64,000 bases of DNA, from assembly GCA_944381495.1 (NCBI GenBank), contig CALWLJ010000002.1, positions 1 to 64,000 of the forward strand, written 5' to 3'. Both the position numbers and the translations under genes were made by a program. This document shows, in pieces, positions 33,072 to 41,118 of this stretch; position 1 is the first letter of the stretch, and each line of letters opens with the position of its first letter. Source of the DNA: an uncultured Mediterraneibacter sp. (GTDB lineage Bacteria > Bacillota > Clostridia > Lachnospirales > Lachnospiraceae). Below the pieces are notes generated by a model. The model did no database searches, was not told the DNA's origin, and was given only the letters and a program-made list of their open reading frames with translations.

Positions 33072-33454
33072 GACAGAAACTCCTTTATCGTCTCAAGAAG
33101 CGCCAGCATCACCGGAAGCCCCAGCGTCAGGATGGTCAGCTTACTGAATATCTCGATCTGCGAAGCAATCGTCTGATTCCCTGCATCACGGCAGATCCCG
33201 GAGGCGAATTCCGCAATGTAGGTCACTCCGATCATTTTAAGCATGGTGGACAGATAACCTGCGTCCATGTCAATAAAAGAACTGATCTCCCGCACCGTTT
33301 CCACAAAAATTCCAAGCCGGTCTACGATACAGGCAAAAAGGAAGATTCCTGCCGCAGCACTCATGTAAATTCCAAATTCCGCCTTGCCTCCTCTGAGCTG
33401 GACTGCCAGAAGAGCGCCTGTCACGCCGATGATGCCGATCTGCATCACACTCAT
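33068..33454 (-). CDS. spoIIIAD: SpoIIIAD
   Basis: A 128-residue membrane protein with about four helices, including MQIGIIGVTGALLAVQLRG and AAAGIFLFACIVDRLGIFV, and the conserved YIAEFASGICRDAGN. The ATG at 33454 is used with GGAGG 12 nt upstream; the ATG at 33445 is possible. It is part of the spoIIIA operon between AC and AE. Confidence 0.93.
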   Translation of the reverse strand: MSVMQIGIIGVTGALLAVQLRGGKAEFGIYMSAAAGIFLFACIVDRLGIFVETVREISSFIDMDAGYLSTMLKMIGVTYIAEFASGICRDAGNQTIASQIEIFSKLTILTLGLPVMLALLETIKEFLS

Positions 33455-33531
33455 ATCCGGACCGCACCTCCTTTTGTGCTCCATTTGTACTCCACTTTGC
33501 CTCCCGTCTCCTGTCTGTCCCGCCAGCCTTC

Positions 33532-33726
33532 CTACAGAGAGAACAGCTGTCTGATAGAAAGGAACAGATCATAAATATAGGGAAGAACCCAGGACAGGAC
33601 CAGGATCAGTCCTGCCAGGCTGGTGAGAAAGGCCTGCTCTTCTCTTCCGCTGTGCTTCAGGACCTGACTCAGTATGGAAACAAGGATCCCCACTGCCGCG
33701 ATTCTAAATATCAGATTAATGCTCAT
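33532..33726 (-). CDS. spoIIIAC: SpoIIIAC
   Basis: A 64-residue protein of two membrane helices (IFRIAAVGILVSILSQVL and FLTSLAGLILVLSWVLPYI) linked by KHSGREEQA, the SpoIIIAC signature. It is similar in layout to half of SpoIIIAD. It is 13 bp after spoIIIAB. Confidence 0.95.
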   Translation of the reverse strand: MSINLIFRIAAVGILVSILSQVLKHSGREEQAFLTSLAGLILVLSWVLPYIYDLFLSIRQLFSL

Positions 33727-33739
33727 ATTTCCTCCCTTG

Positions 33740-34258
33740 TCAGAGCAGGACCACTACAAGGAAAATACCGCTCATCACACCGAGACAGTTTCCTATCTTC
33801 CTCTTTGAAGCCATCCCTTCCCTCAGCTTTTCTATTTCCAGATCCATACGGTTCAGATACAGCTGCATGGACCGGTCTGATGTTTCTCTGTCCAGCTGCC
33901 CTATGAAAGTTCCCAGTTCCTTGATCAGCAGAGAATGCTCCTGCTTCAGGTTCAGTCCGGCCAGATACCGGTCAGCACACCGGTTCCAGATCCGTGCGAA
34001 AGCGCTCTCCTCCCTCCTCTCCGTTTCGCCTGCTGTCTTCACCAGCCATGTCCGATACGGCTCTTTCACACGTTTCCCCACTTCATAAAATATTTCTGCC
34101 AGCGGCGCCGCCGTATAACCCATCTCGCCGCGGATCAGTCCTGCAATATACCGCAGGTACTGCATGACAGACAGATAGCGTTTCAGCTCCTGCCCATACA
34201 TGTAACCGGCTCCCGTCGTCGCTGTGATGATAAGAATACTGCCGATCACTCTCTGCAC
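33740..34258 (-). CDS. spoIIIAB: SpoIIIAB
   Basis: A 172-residue helical protein with an N-terminal membrane helix (RVIGSILIITATTGAGYMYG) and a C-terminal one (CLGVMSGIFLVVVLL). The cytoplasmic part has LRYIAGLIRGEMGYTAAPLAEIF and a GTFIGQLDRETSDRSMQLY stretch, resembling type II secretion GspF. It works with the SpoIIIAA ATPase and overlaps that gene by 13 bp. Confidence 0.94.
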   Translation of the reverse strand: MQRVIGSILIITATTGAGYMYGQELKRYLSVMQYLRYIAGLIRGEMGYTAAPLAEIFYEVGKRVKEPYRTWLVKTAGETERREESAFARIWNRCADRYLAGLNLKQEHSLLIKELGTFIGQLDRETSDRSMQLYLNRMDLEIEKLREGMASKRKIGNCLGVMSGIFLVVVLL

Positions 34259-35184
34259 AACACACTCCCCCGCTCATCATAGATTCCCCTGATCTCTCCC
34301 GGATGCTCCCCGTTTCCCAGGACCACATACCGTTCAAACATCCTTCTTCGAATAAGTTCCCCCAGGACTGGTTTCTTCTTCGCCTCCTCCATGTCCAGGC
34401 CATGTACACTGGCGATCAGTCTGCATCCACAGTGCATGGCATATTCTATGGCGTGGATATCCTCCACCGTGCCGATCTCATCTACAGCGATCACCTGGGG
34501 CGACATAGAGCGTATCAGCATGATCATACCCTCTGCCTTTGGACAGCAGTCCAGAATATCTGTCCGGGTACCCAGATGATTCTGCGCGATTCCCAGATAA
34601 CATCCGCCCAGCTCCGAGCGTTCATCCACTACTCCTACAGAGCATCCCTTTACATACCTGTTTCCATCCGATATCTGACGGATCAGATCCCTGATCAGCG
34701 TAGTCTTCCCGCAGCAGGGCGGAGAGATGATCAGCGTATGGCATACCTGCCTGTTCTTCGTAATATATGGCAGAAGACTGTCCGCGCAGCCTATGACCTC
34801 ATGGGAAACCCTGATATTTACGGATGATATGTACTGTATATTTTTTACCTTTTCCTGCTCCATGATCACTTTTCCTGCCACGCCCACTCTGTGACCTCCT
34901 TCCACTGTAAGAAATCCCTGTCTTAGTTCATTTTCAAATGCATATAGAGAATAGTGACTGATATAGTCCATTGTCTCTCTGAGCTCCTCTTTTGTGACCG
35001 TATGCCGTTTCCCGCCTTCCCTCGGCTCAATTTCCTGATTCGCCGCCAGAATCCGCAGGGGCTGTCCCGTCCGCAGCCTGATCTCCTGAAGACTGTCAAA
35101 ATCCGGCGTTTCCGCTTCGATCACTCTGCGGATACTTTTTGCAAGGATATTCAATATCTGTGATTTTCTGTCTTTTCCCTCCAT
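34246..35184 (-). CDS. spoIIIAA: SpoIIIAA ATPase
   Basis: The motor ATPase of the SpoIIIA complex, related to secretion ATPases. The 312-residue protein has Walker A SPPCCGKTTLIRDL, in which CC replaces the more usual GC or GV, Walker B VIAVDEIG, and GVVDERSELGGCYLG. The ATG at 35184 has AGGTGG upstream; an earlier in-frame ATG at 35205 overlaps the sigma-E -10 box and is not used. It is the first gene of the eight-gene operon. Confidence 0.95.
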   Translation of the reverse strand: MEGKDRKSQILNILAKSIRRVIEAETPDFDSLQEIRLRTGQPLRILAANQEIEPREGGKRHTVTKEELRETMDYISHYSLYAFENELRQGFLTVEGGHRVGVAGKVIMEQEKVKNIQYISSVNIRVSHEVIGCADSLLPYITKNRQVCHTLIISPPCCGKTTLIRDLIRQISDGNRYVKGCSVGVVDERSELGGCYLGIAQNHLGTRTDILDCCPKAEGMIMLIRSMSPQVIAVDEIGTVEDIHAIEYAMHCGCRLIASVHGLDMEEAKKKPVLGELIRRRMFERYVVLGNGEHPGEIRGIYDERGSVLCRE

Positions 35185-35203
35185 CTTGTCCACCTCTTTA
35201 CAC

Positions 35204-35231
35204 AATATATGAGACGGAGCGGAAAATATGA
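35204..35231 (-). promoter_or_regulatory. sigma-E promoter of the spoIIIA operon
   Basis: On the minus strand TCATATT (35225-35231), a 13-bp spacer and CATATATT (35204-35211), about 20 bp before the spoIIIAA start. This closely matches the mother-cell sigma-E consensus and is where Bacillus also uses sigma-E. Confidence 0.8.
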
Positions 35232-35238
35232 CGGGATT

Positions 35239-35266
35239 TTGTTTCCCTGACGGCCTGGATTATGAT
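35239..35266 (+). promoter_or_regulatory. sigma-A-like promoter of sstT
   Basis: TTGTTT (35239-35244), a 16-bp spacer and TATGAT (35261-35266), about 58 bp before the sstT start. It is divergent from the spoIIIA promoter in a 140-bp intergenic region. Confidence 0.55.
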
Positions 35267-35323
35267 ATACTACTCCTGTTGACCAAACGGAAAGAAAGAT
35301 AAATCAGACAAAGGATGAGATGA

Positions 35324-36547
35324 ATGAAACAAATCATTAAGAAATGGAATCAGATCAGTCTGGTAAAGCGGATCATCTGCGGACTGATCATCGGTATTAT
35401 ACTTGGGCTGGGATTTCCCCGGCTGACTGTATTATCCCTTCTGGGCGATCTGTTCGTAGGAGCCCTTCGGGCAATCGCTCCGTTGCTGGTCCTCTTCCTC
35501 GTAATGGGAGCTCTGGCCAGTCAGAAGGAAGGGAAGCAGAGCAATATGAAACGGGTCATATTCCTGTATCTCCTCGGCACGTTCCTGGCAGGATGCGTGG
35601 CTGTAGCAGCAAGCTTTATCTTCCCCATCACTATTACACTGTCGGAGAGCGCTTCTGACGCGGCGGCGCCCAGCGGCATCGGCGAGGTGCTGAACAGCCT
35701 GTTGATGAGCGTCGTATCCAATCCGGTAGATGCTCTGGCAAATGCAAACTATATCGGCATCCTTGCATGGGCCGTCCTGCTTGGCATCGCTCTCAGAAAG
35801 GCAGGCGAAGGAACGAAGACTGCCATCATGCAGATATCTGACGCTCTGTCACAGATCGTGCGCTGGGTTATCAACTGCGCTCCTTTCGGCGTCATGGGTC
35901 TTGTGTTTACAACCATCTCCGAGCAGGGGCTGGAATCCCTCTTGAGCTACGGGCAGCTGATCCTTCTCCTGGTGGGAAGCATGGCCTTCGTAGCACTGGT
36001 GGTCAATCCGCTGATCACCTTCATCGGGATCCGCCGCAATCCCTATCCGCTGGTGCTGAAATGTCTGAAGGACAGCGGGATCACTGCTTTCTTCACCCGC
36101 AGCTCTGCAGCCAATATCCCGGTGAACATGAAGCTGTGTGAAGAACTGGGACTGGACCGTGACACCTACGCCGTATCCATTCCCCTGGGATCTACGATCA
36201 ATATGGGAGGGGCCGCTGTCACCATCTCGGTGCTGACACTTGCCGCAGTACACACTCTTGGAATATCCGTTGATATACCAACCGCACTTGTGCTCTGTAT
36301 CCTCTCCGCCATCAGCGCCTGCGGGGCGTCCGGCGTGGCAGGCGGCTCACTTCTGCTGGTGCCGCTGGCCTGCAGCCTGTTCGGCATCTCCGACGCCATC
36401 GCCATGCAGGTGGTAGGCGTGGGATTTATCGTAGGTGTGATCCAGGATTCCTGCGAGACCGCTATCAACTCCTCCACAGACGTGCTGTACACGGCAGTGG
36501 CGGAGCTGTCAAAGAAGAGAAAAGAGAACGCTGGAAAACAGGCGTAA
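35324..36547 (+). CDS. sstT: serine/threonine:sodium symporter
   Basis: A 407-residue member of the dicarboxylate/amino acid:cation symporter family. It has the fold's repeated hairpins and the Ser-rich tip [12 protein letters not shown], followed by [23 protein letters not shown] and [20 protein letters not shown], which match SstT rather than GltP/DctA. It imports serine and threonine with Na+ across the cytoplasmic membrane. The ATG has AAGGATGAG upstream. It is a single-gene unit between its own promoter and a strong terminator. Confidence 0.94.
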   Translation: MKQIIKKWNQISLVKRIICGLIIGIILGLGFPRLTVLSLLGDLFVGALRAIAPLLVLFLVMGALASQKEGKQSNMKRVIFLYLLGTFLAGCVAVAASFIFPITITLSESASDAAAPSGIGEVLNSLLMSVVSNPVDALANANYIGILAWAVLLGIALRKAGEGTKTAIMQISDALSQIVRWVINCAPFGVMGLVFTTISEQGLESLLSYGQLILLLVGSMAFVALVVNPLITFIGIRRNPYPLVLKCLKDSGITAFFTRSSAANIPVNMKLCEELGLDRDTYAVSIPLGSTINMGGAAVTISVLTLAAVHTLGISVDIPTALVLCILSAISACGASGVAGGSLLLVPLACSLFGISDAIAMQVVGVGFIVGVIQDSCETAINSSTDVLYTAVAELSKKRKENAGKQA

Positions 36548-36549
36548 AA

Positions 36550-36595
36550 AACCGGACGGTATGCTTCCACCAAGAGATGCATACCGTCCGGTTTT
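36550..36595 (+). terminator. terminator of sstT
   Basis: Perfect 15-bp arms (36550-36564 and 36579-36593) with a 14-nt loop and a short T-run. A-rich sequence on the other side could let it work in both directions. Confidence 0.9.
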
Positions 36596-36838
36596 ATCTG
36601 TTACACGTCAATGTTAAATTTGTCATAGCTGATCATTCTCCGTTAACTTTCCAGCCAGCTCAATCCATTTTGGCTCAGCAAGGAAAATGTATAAGATTAA
36701 TAATAAATCATCAACTTTTTCTGGTATTTTTCATTTATATGTGTTACTATAAGTAAAAGTATTATATTTTCAGCGTGTTTTATTCTTAAGTGGCGTCATA
36801 TCCGCATCAAAAGTTCTATGACATTCAAGGAAATCTCA

Positions 36839-36958
36839 ATGCTTTTAATTCCAATTAATCGCAGAGAGATCCTGAATGCATTGGCAGGAGGAGGACAAGT
36901 GCCGGTTTATCGCAGCATACCATCGGTCTCTTTGCAGCACAATTCAAAAGGAGGCTGA
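36839..36958 (+). CDS. possible small ORF (39 residues) coupled to the Rpn-type gene
   Basis: An ATG with AAGGA 7 nt upstream opens a 39-codon frame whose peptide includes PINRREILNALAGGGQ and VPVYRSIPSVSL. It ends TGA 3 bp before the start of the next gene, and the AAGGAGG site of that gene lies in its last codons, so the two could be translationally coupled. The frame also extends upstream (an in-frame ATG at 36818) without a stop, so it could be a remnant of a longer gene. The rest of the 414-bp gap between sstT and the Rpn gene is A+T rich, and I see nothing else in it besides the sstT terminator. No family is recognised. Confidence 0.3.
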   Translation: MLLIPINRREILNALAGGGQVPVYRSIPSVSLQHNSKGG

Positions 36959-36961
36959 GAT

Positions 36962-37777
36962 ATGATAAACGAAGCAAACACAACTATGGTAACCACAGCG
37001 GACGCAGGAGGATCAGCAAAATCTATGTCCACCGGGCTGACAGCAAACTGGACATATAAGTCCACGATGTTCATCATGCTGTTTGAGGATAAGAAGAACC
37101 TGTTGGAATTATATAACGCAATAAGCGGGAAAAACTATACGGATTCGGAAATGCTGGAGATCAACACACTGGAGAACGCGATCTATATGACGACGAGAAA
37201 TGAGAACCTGTATGGGACCAGGATCGTACAGATCCCACCACCGGAATTTGTCGTTTTTTATAATGGGAAGGATGAACTGCCAGACCGGATGGAAAGGAAG
37301 ATATCGGATATGTATGCAGTTAGTGATCCTCATGCCGGGCTAGAACTTACGGCAGTCATGCTGAACATTGCGGGAGAGCATAACCGTGAATTGAAAGATG
37401 CCTGCCGGACGCTCGGGGAATATGCTGTCTACACGGATAAGATCCGAAGATATGTGGATGAGATGGAACTTGCGGATGCAGTGGAGTGCGCAATCCAGGA
37501 GTGTATCTCGGAAGGCGTGCTAAAGGATTTCCTGGAGAAACACAGAGCGGAGGCGAAGGAAATGAGTATATTCGAATATGACCAGGAGAAGCATATGAGG
37601 CAGGAGCGGGAAGCTGCCTGGGAAGACGGTCACCGCACCGGAATCGAGGAAGGCCTTAATAATGGAATAATGCTCACTAAACAGGTTTTGCAGCTTTCTG
37701 CCAGAGGAAAATCGATAGAAGAGATAGCCCAGGAGTGCTCTATATCAGCAGAACAGGTAAGAAGGATACTTGAATAG
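36962..37777 (+). CDS. Rpn/PD-(D/E)XK family nuclease-transposase with internal deletion
   Basis: The 271-residue protein begins with LTANWTYKSTMFIMLFEDKKNLLELYNAISG, in two parts, and has PPEFVVFYNGKDELPDRM, LELTAVMLNIAGEHNRELKDACR and a C-terminal LSARGKSIEEIAQECSISAEQV helix pair. These mark the Rpn family of recombination-promoting nucleases common in Lachnospiraceae. In the relatives I remember, about 40 residues with a YEHQST-NPNMPLRD segment and the catalytic core separate ENAIYM from NLYGTRIV. Here ENAIYMTTRNENLYGTRIV joins them directly, an apparent in-frame deletion, so the protein is probably catalytically dead. The start ATG has AAGGAGG upstream. Confidence 0.75.
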   Translation: MINEANTTMVTTADAGGSAKSMSTGLTANWTYKSTMFIMLFEDKKNLLELYNAISGKNYTDSEMLEINTLENAIYMTTRNENLYGTRIVQIPPPEFVVFYNGKDELPDRMERKISDMYAVSDPHAGLELTAVMLNIAGEHNRELKDACRTLGEYAVYTDKIRRYVDEMELADAVECAIQECISEGVLKDFLEKHRAEAKEMSIFEYDQEKHMRQEREAAWEDGHRTGIEEGLNNGIMLTKQVLQLSARGKSIEEIAQECSISAEQVRRILE

Positions 37778-37841
37778 TAAGTTTTCCAAGCCGCGCCGAT
37801 TTGTGTTTCGGCATGTTCAGGCCTGTTTCGGTATCCAGCTG

Positions 37842-37971
37842 GCAAGGCGGTGTGTTGTCACGAAGGCCCGTAGCAGAGCGCCGGCACTTAGGCCGCGTCC
37901 TTTGCGGCCTTACGTGTCCACTGCGCTATGCTCCGAGCGAGAGCGCGGCCGCCGGGATAACACACCGCCTT
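37842..37971. repeat. intergenic palindromic element, copy B
   Basis: Outer arms 37842-37861 and 37952-37971 match at 18 of 20 positions. On the minus strand it shares with copy A the left block GCGGCCGC(A/G)CT(T/C)TCGCTCGGA, a GCGCAG block, and the right block GGCCTTCGTGACAACA. It differs by about 50 extra nt in the core, containing a second small hairpin (GGCCGC/GCGGCC). It lies between the convergent ends of the Rpn gene and the anti-sigma gene. Confidence 0.75.
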
Positions 37972-38010
37972 GACAGCGGACCCCCGAGAACAACTGAACA
38001 AAATCTATTA

Positions 38011-38748
38011 TCATTCCATGGAATCCACAACATCCTTCAGCCGATACAGTGGAGCCCCTCCATACAAATGATACCGGATGCCATCGGCGGTAAACATCAG
38101 ATGATAGGATTCTGCGCCCACACTGCCGATCACATTGACCTTCCACCCCTGAACGGAAGTGTACTGTTCCACGAATTCATAATATCCCAGAAAGTCATAG
38201 GAAAAGCCGTTCAGCTGCTCCGGGCTAATTGCAATATCAATCTCCAGATTCACCGGTGTATTCCATGCATAATTTACAATATAAGAAGTAATTTTAATCT
38301 GCTCGTTCGTCTCGGCATCTGTCGTATACAGGATCGCTTCCGGTTTCTTGTCTGCATAAGGGGTATCAAGAAGATCTTTTCCGATATCTGCCTGAAGCTC
38401 CTCATAATCTGTATACTCCTTTTCATATTCTGTGAAATCGCCATTACCTGTATTAATCAGCCCGCCAGCCAGTTGAAAAGGCTGAACCGTCATGGGATCG
38501 ATATCGGGCATTGCATCCTGATTCACATGAAGATCCTGTGTGCGGTAGTAACCTGCAGCCGCGGTAAGGCCTGCCAGCAGAACAACCGCAAGACATGCCG
38601 AAGCAAACTGGATTCTGGGCAAAAGCAGTTTGCGGCCTGTTCTTCCTTTTTCTTTTTTCTTCGCCAGTTCCAGAGTCTGTTCAATAAACGTATCCGAAAT
38701 ACGGATATCAGCCATTTCTTCATTTATTTTTTTCCGAAGATCTGTCAT
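38011..38748 (-). CDS. putative membrane anti-sigma factor
   Basis: The 245-residue protein has a cytoplasmic N-terminus (about 1-45, with DLRKKINEEMADIRISDTF), one membrane helix (about 47-66, ASACLAVVLLAGLTAAAGYY) and a roughly 175-residue extracytoplasmic domain of unknown fold. It overlaps the upstream ECF sigma gene by 29 bp, the standard layout of a sigma/anti-sigma pair. The outer domain includes NLEIDIAISPEQLNGFSYD and TADGIRYHLYGGA, as in DUF4367-like proteins. The sensing signal is unknown. The ATG has GGAGG 9 nt upstream. Confidence 0.7.
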   Translation of the reverse strand: MTDLRKKINEEMADIRISDTFIEQTLELAKKKEKGRTGRKLLLPRIQFASACLAVVLLAGLTAAAGYYRTQDLHVNQDAMPDIDPMTVQPFQLAGGLINTGNGDFTEYEKEYTDYEELQADIGKDLLDTPYADKKPEAILYTTDAETNEQIKITSYIVNYAWNTPVNLEIDIAISPEQLNGFSYDFLGYYEFVEQYTSVQGWKVNVIGSVGAESYHLMFTADGIRYHLYGGAPLYRLKDVVDSME

Positions 38749-39238
38749 CTGAAAACTCCTCCTTTAACACATCACGCAGCCTTTCCCGCCCCCGTTTCAT
38801 ACGCTGCAGAACCGCGCCTTCCTTTATCTGCAGAATCTGGGATATCTCGCGTACAGAAAATCCCTCAAAGTAATATAACAGAATAACCTCTCTCAGCCTG
38901 ACCGGCAGGCTGCTTACAGCTGAATGTACGTCTGTTCTCTGTTCCATATCCTGTAAAGGGTCATGCACTGTTTCCGGCAGCTCCTGTCTTTCCATCCGGA
39001 ACCATCTTGTACGGATAATATTCTTGCACGTATTAACTGCGATCCGAATGATCCATGTCTTTACAGGTGCGTCACCGCGGAACTGGTCCAGTCCTCTGTA
39101 TACCTTTATAAATGTATCCTGGACTGCATCTTCTGCAAGCTGATAATCTCTCAGATACATGCAGCAAAGGCGGAGCAGATCAGTACCGTATCGTTCCATC
39201 AGTTCCCGAAGGATTTTATCTTTGCTGTCGGTCGGCAT
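38720..39238 (-). CDS. ECF-type RNA polymerase sigma factor
   Basis: The 172-residue protein has sigma region 2 (LLRLCCMYLRDYQLAEDAVQDTF, in two parts, and VKTWIIRIAVNTCKNI) and region 4 (LPVRLREVILLYYFEGFSVREIS, with the helix-turn-helix IAQILQIKEGAV-like EISQILQIKEGAVLQRMKRG). There is no region 1 or 3, as expected for group IV sigmas. It is first in an operon with its putative anti-sigma factor. The 250 bp upstream hold the vanZ terminator and no promoter I can name; autoregulation is likely but not shown. Confidence 0.93.
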   Translation of the reverse strand: MPTDSKDKILRELMERYGTDLLRLCCMYLRDYQLAEDAVQDTFIKVYRGLDQFRGDAPVKTWIIRIAVNTCKNIIRTRWFRMERQELPETVHDPLQDMEQRTDVHSAVSSLPVRLREVILLYYFEGFSVREISQILQIKEGAVLQRMKRGRERLRDVLKEEFSDDRSSEKNK

Positions 39239-39305
39239 TATCGTTACTTCCCCCTTTCAAAAAAACAGACACAGAAATCCGCAAAAATATTACAAAGTAC
39301 TTTAC

Positions 39306-39355
39306 AAAAATACCCTCTATACAGAACGCGGTATATTCATCCTGTAAGAGGGTAT
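39306..39355 (-). terminator. terminator of the VanZ-domain gene
   Basis: ATACCCTCT and AGAGGGTAT arms (39347-39355, 39310-39318) continue into a TACAG/CTGTA inner stem with one bulge; five U residues follow on the minus strand. It lies 135 bp after the gene, and no ORF with a ribosome site is seen between. Confidence 0.75.
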
Positions 39356-39490
39356 CCAATATTCTCAGATATCTGAAATATAACTCTGTCTATGTGCAAA
39401 ATGCAGCAGAACGTCATTTCCTGTCAGCGAAGTCTGCCGCTTCTTTCACCCACGCCATAAGTTCATCATCGATCTCCGACACCTCTGATT

Positions 39491-40936
39491 TTACTGCTCT
39501 ACGGCTGGAATATAGATTTCGCAGTCTTCCTGCCCGTCTATAGACGTTGTGAAGGCATATACCGGCTGATAATAGCCTTTGGAATCCGTCATATATTTCA
39601 TAGTCACCGGTCCCGTGGTCAGCTCACGGATCTGCCTGCCTTCCTCCAGATAAACCTGAAAATATCCCTCCCGGATCTGCTCCCAGGCCGCTTCTTCGGA
39701 TATGACCGGGAAATCTTTATATTTTTCACAAGTGATGATGTTGTTGCTGATATCTCCCAGTTTGCCGTCTTCATAAAGGGTGCAGGTCAGCGTTCCATCA
39801 TAAAGCCGATCACCTTCCCTCTGCTGAGAAACGGTAAACGTATATCCGCCTGCCTGTCCTTCCATCTCCTGAAACTCCGCATTCTCCGGAAGATCGATCC
39901 CATATGTCAGAAGAGCCTCCCTCACAGTTGCCTCATCAGCTCCCGATATAGCCTGAGAGATGGTCTCGGCCTCCGGATCGTCACCATATATGGCAGAAAA
40001 ATCTGTATAATCCATGGTCCCGCCTGAATAATTGATCCACAGAGAGTTCTGTTCTGTGCTGTAATAGATGGCAGTCTCCTCATAAAGATCCGTCCGGGTC
40101 TCATCCAGGGTCTGTCCCAATCCCGCAAAGAACTTTTCCGCCATATTTCGTGTCTCTTCTTCCGTATATACAGGAACCTTATAAACTGCTGCTGTTCCAG
40201 ACTCACTGCTGTATGTCTCTTCTGTCGTCACCTGAGCCGAAGACAGATCGATCCTGTTGACAAACCCCACATTTAGATTGCCAAGCTCCTGATGATCATA
40301 CATAAGGACGATTCCTGCAAACGCCAGCCCCACTGCGACCAGCGGGATCTGAGCGGCAGCCATGCGGAACACGTTGAATTTTCTTCTCTGCACAGCCGAC
40401 AGGATTCCCTGAAAAAGCATATAGCAGCCATACCCGATCATGGTGCCAAGAAAATTATTCAGGATGTCATCCGCTTCCACCACGCCCCGTCTCAGGATCA
40501 GCTGAGCAGATTCGATCAGCACTGTTACAGCGAATCCGATCAGATAGGTCACCCAGAACCGGCGGCATCTGCGGATCCCCAGCGGCAGAAGAAATCCCAG
40601 GGGCACAAAGAGCAGGATGTTCAGGACGATATTTCTCCAGTCTGCACCGGAAAAGCTGTACCATGCCTCCCGGTAGGAATAAAACAGAGGAATGATCCTG
40701 CCGGAGGTCCATCCGGAGAACCGGTCCAGCAGAGTAGCCGAAAGCATCACGATAAGATAGCAGAGAAAGACGCCTGCCCACACCGCAGTCAGAGGACGGA
40801 TCCTCTTCTGCCCTTTCATCACCTTTTTGTACACGATAAAGTACCCCGCCGCAGCGATCACCCCTGCCACGACTACCAGGATGATTCCCATGATAAGATA
40901 CTGTTTCGCCAGTTCGATAATTGTTGATAATCTCAT
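39491..40936 (-). CDS. VanZ-domain membrane protein with large C-terminal extracytoplasmic domain
   Basis: The 481-residue protein has an N-terminal VanZ-like region of about five membrane helices (to about residue 215) with the segments NIVLNILLFVPLGFLLPLG and ILNNFLGTMIGYG that define the family. About 260 residues outside the membrane follow, rich in Glu/Tyr, with VSQQREGDRLYDGTLTCTLYEDG and PVISEEAAWEQI repeats resembling two-domain YycI/PepSY-type modules. VanZ proteins are linked to low-level teicoplanin resistance but most are uncharacterised. The ATG has AGGGG 6 nt upstream. It is upstream of the ECF operon, separated by a terminator. Confidence 0.8.
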   Translation of the reverse strand: MRLSTIIELAKQYLIMGIILVVVAGVIAAAGYFIVYKKVMKGQKRIRPLTAVWAGVFLCYLIVMLSATLLDRFSGWTSGRIIPLFYSYREAWYSFSGADWRNIVLNILLFVPLGFLLPLGIRRCRRFWVTYLIGFAVTVLIESAQLILRRGVVEADDILNNFLGTMIGYGCYMLFQGILSAVQRRKFNVFRMAAAQIPLVAVGLAFAGIVLMYDHQELGNLNVGFVNRIDLSSAQVTTEETYSSESGTAAVYKVPVYTEEETRNMAEKFFAGLGQTLDETRTDLYEETAIYYSTEQNSLWINYSGGTMDYTDFSAIYGDDPEAETISQAISGADEATVREALLTYGIDLPENAEFQEMEGQAGGYTFTVSQQREGDRLYDGTLTCTLYEDGKLGDISNNIITCEKYKDFPVISEEAAWEQIREGYFQVYLEEGRQIRELTTGPVTMKYMTDSKGYYQPVYAFTTSIDGQEDCEIYIPAVEQ

Positions 40937-41118
40937 AATTTACCCCTTATTCTTTTATTGATGTGGACGCCAAAAGGTCCCGTGACGCCTGTGATACACG
41001 GATCATTCCGCACGGAATCACTCCCACGATCCTAAACTGCCTCAGATCTTTGCTCATAGAGAGCAAAAATCCCTGATATATAACAGACACAGGAAATACG
41101 GGAAATATGACATGTTTT

